Of a stretch of 29,590 bases of DNA, positions 6,770 through 13,826 are shown piece by piece. Made by a program: the position numbers and the translations under genes. This DNA comes from an uncultured Eubacteriales bacterium (GTDB lineage: Bacteria > Bacillota > Clostridia > Peptostreptococcales > Anaerovoracaceae), in contig CADBSP010000265.1 of NCBI GenBank assembly GCA_902797405.1, positions 1 through 29,590 of the forward strand. Direction: 5' to 3'. A model generated the notes under the pieces. It did not search any database. It was not told where the DNA came from and was given only the letters and a program-made list of their open reading frames with translations. Positions within the stretch are counted from its first letter, which is position 1; every line of letters starts with the position of its first letter.

Positions 6770-7003
6770 TTAGCTATTGATCATTCTGCGTTCTACTTCA
6801 CTTATTATTATGCTTGGAGAGATTCCTAATGCATCGCATATAGCTCAAAGTGTATCTAATCTAGGCACTACTTTGCCGTTTTCGATATCGCTCAGATGAC
6901 TTCTTGGGATATCAGCTTGTCCACTAAGAACTTCTTGAGATTAATTTTTCTTTTTTCTATATTCGCGAATGACAGTGCCTATGATTTCTCGTTTGTATTC
7001 CAT
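6770..7003 (-). pseudogene. XRE-family repressor, broken by two stops
   Basis: Read on the minus strand from ATG 7003 to TAA 6770, this is the same length (77 codons plus stop) as the intact regulator at 18699-18932 and clearly its paralogue. Shared blocks include SQEVLSG, ADIPRSHLSDIENGKV and PRLDT. Two in-frame stops break it: TAA in place of the Arg-Ile codon just before SQEV, and TGA where the intact copy has Trp before AICDALG. The product would have been a helix-turn-helix repressor. Its upstream dyad and spacing are preserved (7076-7089), so the site may still be bound by the intact paralogue. Confidence 0.8.
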
Positions 7004-7229
7004 TTATAACCTCTCTTTGTGACTACGCAAGTGTTAGAATCACTAATAGAGTAAAATTGAAAAATGAAACAATTGTCGGGTGTTCCCGATAAGCGAACAA
7101 ATATAATTATTGTATTCTTTATGAATGTCATTACATAGTTTGGTGATTATATAATTGAGATTTATTTATTATTCGTGCAAAGAATAAGTATAGCACACGC
7201 AAAGAGTGATATAGAAAGGAAGTATTGAA
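7004..7229. promoter_or_regulatory. Divergent regulatory region with XRE operator
   Basis: The region separates the broken XRE gene from the membrane-protein gene. TCGGG (7076-7080) and CCCGA (7085-7089) form a dyad that is also present, at the same distance from the start codon, upstream of the intact XRE gene. About 30 bases nearer the XRE start, TTTTACTCTATTA (minus strand) is identical in both copies and probably contains its -10 box. On the + strand TATAAT (7150-7155) may be the -10 box of the gene at 7230; no good -35 box goes with it. Confidence 0.45.
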
Positions 7230-7898
7230 ATGGAAATTACTAATAATTCATATCAGTTCATTCAAATTGTCTTAAATATAGTGGGTTTATTGTTTGTAAT
7301 TATTGGATGGATAATTCCATACAGTACTAGTTTAAAGACAAATGAAAAGAATATGGAAGATGAGAGAGAGTTTGAAACAATAAAATGGAAAAAGGAACAA
7401 ATAGATAAACAGATATCAAAGCTTTATGGACCAGTATACGCCATATTATTAGAGAATGATATTAGGTTTAACCGAATTTTACACCAAATGGGAAGAAGGA
7501 CAGTTTTTAATGAAAATGAGGGTATTGATAGTTTAAGCGAGGACGATCAAAAGATATGGATTCATTATGTGGAGGAGTATAAGGTTAAAGGTCAAATGGA
7601 AATCGTGAAGATAATAGAAGCTAACTTACACTTGATTCATAATCAGGAGATACCACAGTGTTTTGCAGTATTTATGGATTACGCAATTGGTTGGGATTTG
7701 CTAGATAATCAAAAGAAAAATGAGGTTCCTAATTTTTATGAGTACTCTTATTCCTTTAATTATCCAAGGGAATTCACAGCGTATATAAATGATACACTTG
7801 AGTTGCTTTTGAATGAGCAAGCAAGGCTAATGGGTAATCCTGTGGACGATAACGTTAAGATGTTAGAGAGTTTTAATAATATTGTGCTTCCTTGTTGA
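7230..7898 (+). CDS. Membrane-anchored protein of unknown function
   Basis: A 222-residue protein with a good SD (AAAGGAAG). One hydrophobic segment near the N-terminus (about 12-31, IVLNIVGLLFVIIGWIIPY) is followed by a charged coiled-coil-like linker (KWKKEQIDKQISKLYGPVY) and a soluble helical domain. The KLYGPVYAILLEND block looks like a group of single-span proteins seen in accessory regions of Firmicutes, but I cannot name a function. It stands alone, divergent from the broken XRE gene, with a terminator at 8046. The dyad upstream suggests control by the XRE regulator. Confidence 0.6.
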   Translation: MEITNNSYQFIQIVLNIVGLLFVIIGWIIPYSTSLKTNEKNMEDEREFETIKWKKEQIDKQISKLYGPVYAILLENDIRFNRILHQMGRRTVFNENEGIDSLSEDDQKIWIHYVEEYKVKGQMEIVKIIEANLHLIHNQEIPQCFAVFMDYAIGWDLLDNQKKNEVPNFYEYSYSFNYPREFTAYINDTLELLLNEQARLMGNPVDDNVKMLESFNNIVLPC

Positions 7899-8258
7899 AA
7901 GATACAGAAGAGATAGAATATATATGCGATTATAACAAGTGTAAATATATTACTGTAGTTTATTATCATGGCGGGTTGGCCTAGTTGCTATTTGAATTAT
8001 AATAGCTGTGAATGTTTTCGCTTTTTCTTTTCAATAATGATTATGTACCGGTGGTGAATAACACCGGTATTTTTATTTGTTTAGGTACGTGTTTTTATCA
8101 ATGGAACGTACAAAAAAAGCTGTTATAAGTGCCATTATGTCTAAAGGCCTTGATGAGGATTGATTAGATGTACATAATAGCATTAGCACGAGTGACATAT
8201 GTAATAGTATGTTTTTGTTTTATAAAGTGTCGTAGGTTGTTAAATGAGAGGTGTCTCG
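7899..8258 (+). other. Non-coding stretch before the bacteriocin locus
   Basis: It contains the terminator at 8046-8076. At 8101-8163 is a 20-codon frame ending AIMSKGLDED; a related stretch occurs at 19200-19257, with about 32 of 45 bases matching. No clear promoter was found for the following gene. Confidence 0.4.
8046..8076 (+). terminator. Rho-independent terminator
   Basis: TACCGGTG (8046-8053) pairs with CACCGGTA (8062-8069), followed by TTTTTATTT. It ends the transcript of the membrane-anchored protein gene. Confidence 0.85.
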
Positions 8259-8735
8259 TTGAATAAAAAAAGAATGATAAAAATCCTCGTATTTCTTTCT
8301 GTTATTGCTGTAATTTATTTCATAACGTGGGGCATTAATTGGTATCAGTTTTATAGAAATGTCGATATAGAATATGAACAGCTTAGAGATAAAACATTTA
8401 TAAAGTGTAATGACAATAATACGTTCACAATAAAATGTCCAGACTTGTTCTCTTTTACTGGAAACTATGCTATTTCAGATGATAATGTAGCAATTATAAT
8501 TTGGACACGGCCATTTTCGAAGGTGAAAGAAGCAATAGGTGTAGAGATATCAGATGAATCTGGATTTAAAATATATAGATTCTATATTGACAACGAGATT
8601 AATTATGACGAAAAGAATTCGACAAAGTTCTCAATAGAAGAAACAAACGCAATCGAGACATTATTAAACCAACATAGAGAAACGGTTATACACATGATTG
8701 ATAAATGTGTAGAAGAATGGAAGATAGAAATATAA
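8259..8735 (+). CDS. Single-span membrane protein of the bacteriocin locus
   Basis: A 158-residue protein. I prefer TTG 8259 because AGAGGTG lies 7 bases before it and the product then begins with the usual MNKKRMIKIL; ATG 8244 is in frame but has no SD. A basic start and a hydrophobic segment (about residues 5-24) anchor an extracellular domain containing NNTFTIKCPDLFSFTGNYA and WTRPFSKVKE. No family is recognised. Its stop is only 32 bases before the bacteriocin gene, so it is probably the first gene of the operon. An accessory or immunity role is possible but unproven. Confidence 0.55.
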   Translation: MNKKRMIKILVFLSVIAVIYFITWGINWYQFYRNVDIEYEQLRDKTFIKCNDNNTFTIKCPDLFSFTGNYAISDDNVAIIIWTRPFSKVKEAIGVEISDESGFKIYRFYIDNEINYDEKNSTKFSIEETNAIETLLNQHRETVIHMIDKCVEEWKIEI

Positions 8736-9190
8736 TTCCCCAGAGCATTTAAGGAGGTGAAGATATAATGAAAAGCATATTAAGTGGACGAAGGATTCTT
8801 GTCTTAGCTATTTGTTTGTTCATTGCTACTGCCATATTATTCTCGAGCACAGTGGGGGCTTATACTGTTGCACAAAGTTTTTCAGCTAGTGGAGTGTTTA
8901 AATCTCCTTGGACTTTATCTAAAACCACATGGTTTCAGTATGGTGGCAGAGATATCCTTACATACGGGTATAACACAACTTTTATTAATGAAGATTTCGC
9001 ATATTCTTACTCCGATTGTGCGGTTCATAGAGCCGCTATTAAAAATGGGAATGGTACACATTATGCTGGATGGTATTATGCAAATTACTATTCCGACTTA
9101 GAAGTAAGACATAAAGGAAATACTGTATACTACTATACACATCATAATTAAACATAATCAAAAAATCATTTATTAATATGCTCTGGGGAA
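8736..9190 (+). repeat. 13-base inverted repeat enclosing the bacteriocin gene
   Basis: TTCCCCAGAGCAT (8736-8748) and ATGCTCTGGGGAA (9178-9190) are perfect reverse complements. The left arm lies between the preceding stop and the bacteriocin SD; the right arm contains GGGGA, the SD of the permease gene at 9197. Pairing in the mRNA would loop out the whole bacteriocin gene and hide the permease SD. Confidence 0.7.
8768..9151 (+). CDS. Lactococcin 972-family bacteriocin precursor
   Basis: A 127-residue secreted protein with a strong SD (AAGGAGGTGA). A Sec signal peptide covers about residues 1-31 (LVLAICLFIATAILFSSTVGA). The mature part of about 96 residues is rich in Tyr, Trp, Gly and Asn and ends with AAIKNGNGTHYAGWYYANYY, then LEVRHKGNTVYYY. 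This resembles the C-terminal half of lactococcin 972, a Sec-exported bacteriocin that acts on lipid II. The next two genes, a DUF1430-type permease and an ABC ATPase, are the standard partners of this family. The single Cys is unusual for the family as I know it. Resemblance is moderate, but context makes the call firm. Confidence 0.75.
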   Translation: MKSILSGRRILVLAICLFIATAILFSSTVGAYTVAQSFSASGVFKSPWTLSKTTWFQYGGRDILTYGYNTTFINEDFAYSYSDCAVHRAAIKNGNGTHYAGWYYANYYSDLEVRHKGNTVYYYTHHN

Positions 9191-9196
9191 AGATTT

Positions 9197-11179
9197 ATGA
9201 GCGGATGGATACATAAAACAATAATATTTATATGTGTGTTGATATTGTTGTTTAGTGTAGGTTTTGTTTTCGATGGAGAAATATCCATTCTTTATTATAA
9301 CAATATCCAAGATTACTTTTATCAAGCTAGTTTCTATTTTGAGTATAGAGACGCTAATATTTCGAGTGATGAGGTGCTTGAAGATTTTATTTTGTGTGGA
9401 CGAGAAACCAATGTTGACTTCTTTTTTATTTCCAATAAACCCACATCTTTATTTAGATCAGAAATAATCATCTATTGTTCAGACTTGGATAGTTCTTTTT
9501 TTCACGATAATAAAATATCCAAAGGAGAGTATAATAGTTTATTTATGGGGGAAACAATTATAGATATCTGTCCTCTTGAGGAAATAAAAGATATGGATGA
9601 ATTCACGGAGTGCTTTTTTGTTGGTGGTGAAGGGCAATATGAATCATTCTGTGAGTTTAAAAAACTGTTGATAGATAAGTATGGGGGAGGATTTCCTAAA
9701 GAGTATAATTCGAATGAATCACTTTTCTTAAATGTGGGTTCAGTATGGTTGATCATCATCGGCTTATACCTTTTATTATCGTTTTATACTACGATAAGAC
9801 TAAAAAAAGAAATAGCTATTAAAATGATTATGGGCGTGAGCCCTAAGGGTGCATTTTTAGTCAAGTCACTAACAGAGATTATTTCAATTATTGGTTGTAT
9901 GCTATTATTGCCTCTATTATTATCAATGTATACCAATTGCGATTTTTTATATTGGACGATAATTAAGTACAATACGATGGGTATTATTTGTATTCCATTT
10001 ATTAATTATTATCTTGTAAGAGTAAATTATAAAAAAGATTTATCTGTAAATACAGTTAAACTAGTAGTAATACCAAACTATATTATAGGAACTATTGTAA
10101 GTATAGGTATTGTTATATCTCTTCTGGCATCATTTGTGTCTGCAAATAGGATTATAAACACAGATAAACAAAAACTTTTTTGCAAAGAACATAGTACATA
10201 TAATTATTATAGATTTGCATATAGAAATAATTCTAAAGCCTACCAAGAATCTGATTTATTGGAAAAAGGCATTGATCCTGATGCATTAATCAATAGTGAT
10301 TTCTACAATGAGTATAAAAATAAATCTTTACAATACTCTGATTTGAGCGATAATTTTAACTCGGAATACCCTGTCATATTGATTAATGACCAGGCTCTTA
10401 AGGAATTAGATAGATGTAATTCAGGCTGGATTTCTTTAAATGATTTTGAAGAGAAAAAAAAGGTTGTAATACTACATCCAATTGCTGTAAAAGAATTAGA
10501 TACAACTTATGAAATTATAAATGCCTTTTTTCCGGATTCGCTAATGGATATTGAACCGATAGAGTATAGAAATACCATGGGCGTTGTAGGATTTCATGAA
10601 ACGGATACAGGAATGCAGTCAACATATTATGAGAATCCGATACTTATTTATTATCCTTCACAGATGCGAGAAGATGTAGATTTATATTATGCTTATGACA
10701 TTATGTATAATATTTCAAATGAAGAATACGAATCATTTTTATTATCTTCCAAATTGCAAAATGAGGTCCATACAGTTTCTAATGTGTTGGAATCATACCT
10801 ATATAGACGAACCCTAGTTTATAGAAAAAGCCTAATGGTTTTTACTGTAACTCTCATTATTACAATTCTATATTTATTAGTTCTTGTAGCAATCATAAAC
10901 ATAGAATACAGATTAAATGCGATTGAGATTTCGGTTAAAAAAATCCTTGGCTACTCTATTTTTTTAAGGTTTAAGACAGCCTCAATTATGGTTGCGTTTG
11001 CAAACGTGCTAGGTACAGTGATATCCGTGATTATTAATACATATTATGGTTTTGGGGAAGGGTCTGTAATAATTTCTATAGGAGCGTTTATGGTCATTGT
11101 TAGTGAAACACTATTATTTTCAATAATTAGAAGATATGATAGAAAAAAGGTGACGAGTATTTTAAAGGGTGCGGTCTAA
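9197..11179 (+). CDS. Bacteriocin-associated ABC permease (DUF1430 type)
   Basis: A 660-residue membrane protein with the SD GGGGAAAG, seven bases before ATG. It has an N-terminal span (1-27), an extracellular domain, a central group of spans (about 178-320), a large extracellular domain with many aromatic residues, and three C-terminal spans (about 553-650). The cytoplasmic turns KKEIAIKMIMGVSP and EISVKKILGYSIF are the FtsX/MacB-like coupling elements. Proteins of this size next to lactococcin 972-like genes are annotated as bacteriocin-associated integral membrane proteins and are thought to give immunity or handle the peptide at the membrane. The stop overlaps the ATPase start by one base. 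Confidence 0.8.
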   Translation: MSGWIHKTIIFICVLILLFSVGFVFDGEISILYYNNIQDYFYQASFYFEYRDANISSDEVLEDFILCGRETNVDFFFISNKPTSLFRSEIIIYCSDLDSSFFHDNKISKGEYNSLFMGETIIDICPLEEIKDMDEFTECFFVGGEGQYESFCEFKKLLIDKYGGGFPKEYNSNESLFLNVGSVWLIIIGLYLLLSFYTTIRLKKEIAIKMIMGVSPKGAFLVKSLTEIISIIGCMLLLPLLLSMYTNCDFLYWTIIKYNTMGIICIPFINYYLVRVNYKKDLSVNTVKLVVIPNYIIGTIVSIGIVISLLASFVSANRIINTDKQKLFCKEHSTYNYYRFAYRNNSKAYQESDLLEKGIDPDALINSDFYNEYKNKSLQYSDLSDNFNSEYPVILINDQALKELDRCNSGWISLNDFEEKKKVVILHPIAVKELDTTYEIINAFFPDSLMDIEPIEYRNTMGVVGFHETDTGMQSTYYENPILIYYPSQMREDVDLYYAYDIMYNISNEEYESFLLSSKLQNEVHTVSNVLESYLYRRTLVYRKSLMVFTVTLIITILYLLVLVAIINIEYRLNAIEISVKKILGYSIFLRFKTASIMVAFANVLGTVISVIINTYYGFGEGSVIISIGAFMVIVSETLLFSIIRRYDRKKVTSILKGAV

Positions 11180-11787
11180 TGATAGTTGGGGAAAGAATAA
11201 CAAAAAAATATGGAAAACAATTCATTTTCAAAGATTATGATTTTATTGTTGATACTAAAGAATTTGTGTGTTTTTCTGGGAAAAGTGGTGCTGGAAAAAC
11301 AACCCTTTTAAATATTATTGGATTAATAGAACCTATTGATGCAGGTAAGATTATTATTGATGAGCGGGAGTATTTTACTAATAAAGAAAGATTAGAATAC
11401 TACAGAACAAAGGTGGGTTTTATTTTTCAGAATTATGCTCTTGTTGAAGGGAAAACGGTAATAGATAATTTAAAGATGGTACGTGAGGAGGATAGAACCG
11501 ACATATCAATAAGTGATGCGTTATACATGGTGGGTCTACCTAGATATGAGAATAAAAAAATATACACATTATCTGGAGGGGAACAACAAAGAATTGCAAT
11601 TGCACGCCTGTTAGTTAAGAAATGCGAAATAATCCTTGCTGATGAACCTACTGGGTCGCTTGATGATTATAATTCAGCAATAGTAATGGATCTGATTAAG
11701 GGCTTAAACAAAAGTGGAAAAACTGTAATCATTGTATCTCATGATGAAAAGGTTGTTAATCTCTGTGACAGAGTCATAAGGATATAA
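11179..11787 (+). CDS. ABC transporter ATPase, bacteriocin operon
   Basis: A 202-residue ATPase with all expected motifs: Walker A GKSGAGKTT (34-42), Q loop in FIFQNYALVEG, signature LSGGEQQR, Walker B IILADEPTGSLD, and the switch His in VIIVSHDEK. It belongs to the MacB/LolD-like group that works with FtsX-fold permeases. The start ATG shares an A with the stop of the permease gene, so both are made in a coupled way. It powers the permease, probably for immunity against or handling of the bacteriocin. Length is slightly short but complete. Confidence 0.9.
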   Translation: MIVGERITKKYGKQFIFKDYDFIVDTKEFVCFSGKSGAGKTTLLNIIGLIEPIDAGKIIIDEREYFTNKERLEYYRTKVGFIFQNYALVEGKTVIDNLKMVREEDRTDISISDALYMVGLPRYENKKIYTLSGGEQQRIAIARLLVKKCEIILADEPTGSLDDYNSAIVMDLIKGLNKSGKTVIIVSHDEKVVNLCDRVIRI

Positions 11788-12135
11788 AGATGGCAATCCT
11801 TTCAGTCCGATAAATGACTTTATTCTTCTCTCTATTTATGGACGCACTATTGTCAGGGCTGTCTTTAAAGAAGTTTTGTAAAACACGTTCTGATATTTTA
11901 CACTATCGGCAGTTATTATTAGAGTAGATGTAGTGATGTTCTTTAGGTCTGGTTTGCCATATGAAATGTTAATAAAGTACTATATTATACCAATAATTCC
12001 GATAATACCAATAATTTCGGAAATTTTAATTGTTCTACAAGGGTTTGCGAGTTGTGTAATAATCCTTGCATCAATTATGAATTATAATTTGTTTAAACAG
12101 ATAGAATATGATAATTAGATAGTTAACCAATCGGT

Positions 12136-12169
12136 CATATAGCCCTCATTTAAGAGGGTTATATGTTTT
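12136..12169 (+). terminator. Rho-independent terminator of the bacteriocin operon
   Basis: CATATAGCCCTC (12136-12147) pairs with GAGGGTTATATG (12154-12165, one G-T), followed by TTTT. It closes the operon that begins at 8259. Confidence 0.8.
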
Positions 12170-12344
12170 CACACGGCTATTTGTAAAGTGCGTTCTCGCG
12201 GTTAGAAATAATGAGGGGGACCATTGTGTTTAAATTTAGATTCATGTTATGGGAGGAGTAAATATCGTTAGTCAAATACAAGGGTTGAACAAATAACCTA
12301 GAATATTGTGTTGTTTACTAATCATAGTACTAAAAAATATGGGA

Positions 12345-12399
12345 GTATGGATTAGTTCAATTCTCTTATACTTAAATCTGGGTGTCGATTAATCCATAC
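12345..12399 (+). repeat. Hairpin element upstream of the HAD gene
   Basis: GTATGGATTA (12345-12354) and TAATCCATAC (12390-12399) are perfect 10-base complements around a 35-base loop, directly behind a GGGAG. An extra CTAATCATA lies at 12318-12326. The arms belong to the same family as those at 13784-13812, 20954-20980, 22186-22201 and 26342-26363. Confidence 0.5.
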
Positions 12400-12551
12400 A
12401 GAAAATACAAAAATAGACAATATACATACAATTATTACTGATAGTATTGCGTAAGTATAGGAATAAGAACGATAATTGTCTTACATGACTGATTATGAAA
12501 ATACATCAACAAAATGATAATGTTTTTTAGAGATGTTCAGGGGAGTAAATT

Positions 12552-13730
12552 ATGCAGAACAAGTATGAAAAGAAACAAAAGGGAGACTTGCCAGTATTAG
12601 CAATTTGCTATGATTTCGATAAAACTTTAACTCCGGATGACATGCAAGCACAAGGTTACATACAAGCCGTAGGACAAGATGTAGATGAGTTTTGGATGGA
12701 ATCGAATATGCTGGCGAGTAATCATGAAATGGATCAAGGGCTTGCATACATGTATATGATGAAAAAGTACTCGAGTGGCAAGATTTTATTTACAAAGGGT
12801 ACGCTCATGGAACATGGTAAAAGTATACAGCTATTTCCTGGAGTAGAAAAATGGTTCGACAGGACAAAGGAATACGGGAAGAAATGTGGAGTTAAAGTAG
12901 AACATTATATTATTTCTTCTGGATTGAAGGAAATGATTGAAGGTACTAGCGTTGCAGAAGCAGGTGCATTTGAAAAGATATATGCAAATTCTTTCCTGTA
13001 TGATGAGTTTGGGGTTGCTATTTGGCCAGCACAGGTTATTAACTACACTAATAAAACCCAGTTTCTTTTTAGAGTTGAGAAGGGTGTATTGGATATAGGT
13101 GATGATGATGTTAACTCACGATTTGCTGAAGAAGATACAAGAGTGCCTTTTAGAAACATAGTTTATATCGGTGATAGTGCAACGGATATACCATGTATGA
13201 AACTTGTTAAGACTAGGGGTGGTTATTCAATTGGAGTGTATAATCCAGAGACCGAAGAAAAAACGAAAGTTTATCAACTTATTAGAGATAAAAGGATTGA
13301 TTATTTTGTCCCCGCGGATTATCGAGAGGGAGAAATACTTGATAAACTGATCTGCTCCATAATAGAAAAGACAGCCAAAAATGAGATGATTGAGAAATAT
13401 AGAATTAGCTGTGAAAAGGAGACAAAAGATGCAGAACAGTTTGAAAGTATGGAAACAATTATCAAGAGAGAACTTTCTATCGATCTAATAGGAAGCAGTA
13501 GTTTCAAGGAAACACATACTATCATTTCTGAACTAAACATGTATGATGACTTTGAACCTGATACTGTAGAAAAACTATTCACTGCAGGAGCAAGAAATGG
13601 ACAGGTTAGAGCAGTAATTAATGATCCTGACGTAGCTGCATTTTATAATGGCCTAATATCAAAGTGCAATGTGCTGAGTGAGGAGGGCAAGAAGGTTAGA
13701 GATTTGATAGATGGGTGCATAGTGAGATGA
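12552..13730 (+). CDS. HAD-superfamily hydrolase with C-terminal extension
   Basis: A 392-residue protein starting at ATG 12552 with the SD AGGGGAG. It carries the HAD phosphatase motifs: motif I DFDKTLTPDD (nucleophile D21, acid D23), motif II with Ser in YIISSGLKEM (near 122), the Lys of NKTQ (K168), and motif IV GDSATDIPCM (207-216). The long insert between motifs I and II is a cap domain. Residues about 300-392 form an extra helical domain (DDFEPDTVEKLF, then ARNGQVRAVINDP). HAD proteins of this type occur scattered in Firmicutes; the substrate is unknown. The next gene encodes a kinase fusion, so a phosphatase-kinase pair is suggested. Two degraded fragments of a second copy lie at 22356 and 25969. 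Confidence 0.85.
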   Translation: MQNKYEKKQKGDLPVLAICYDFDKTLTPDDMQAQGYIQAVGQDVDEFWMESNMLASNHEMDQGLAYMYMMKKYSSGKILFTKGTLMEHGKSIQLFPGVEKWFDRTKEYGKKCGVKVEHYIISSGLKEMIEGTSVAEAGAFEKIYANSFLYDEFGVAIWPAQVINYTNKTQFLFRVEKGVLDIGDDDVNSRFAEEDTRVPFRNIVYIGDSATDIPCMKLVKTRGGYSIGVYNPETEEKTKVYQLIRDKRIDYFVPADYREGEILDKLICSIIEKTAKNEMIEKYRISCEKETKDAEQFESMETIIKRELSIDLIGSSSFKETHTIISELNMYDDFEPDTVEKLFTAGARNGQVRAVINDPDVAAFYNGLISKCNVLSEEGKKVRDLIDGCIVR

Positions 13731-13775
13731 TAGAAATATAGTGATGCGGATTAGTCAATAAATACGATTATTATG

Positions 13776-13826
13776 AAAGGAGCGTATGATTCGTTTCAGC
13801 ATGGTGTCATACATGGATTAGCTTAA
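13776..13826 (+). promoter_or_regulatory. SD-hairpin leader of the kinase-HD gene
   Basis: A good SD (AAAGGAG, 13776-13782) lies 44 bases before the only possible start, ATG 13827, because TAA directly precedes that ATG in frame. Between them GTATGAT (13784-13790) pairs with GTCATAC (13806-13812, one G-T). If the hairpin is folded, about 15 bases separate SD and ATG. A 10-codon frame ATG 13786 to TAG 13818 also lies here. Confidence 0.5.

Larger units (their letters stand above)
11788..12551 (+). other. Bacteriocin-HAD intergenic region
   Basis: It holds a doubtful 60-codon hydrophobic frame (ATG 11936 to 12118, with a repeated IIPIIP stretch and no SD), the terminator at 12136, a hairpin element at 12345-12399, and the tail of a decayed frame ending at TAA 12452-12454. 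That tail has a related copy at 22216-22257 (HTIITDSIA versus NTIIADDID). The last 100 bases are the HAD upstream region; a TACATCAACAAAATG string at about 12500 recurs at 22105. Confidence 0.4.

Noticed and set aside
11936..12118. 60-codon hydrophobic frame after the ABC ATPase gene, a possible immunity peptide
   Set aside because: No SD, repetitive IIPIIP composition and no family resemblance; mentioned only in the intergenic entry.
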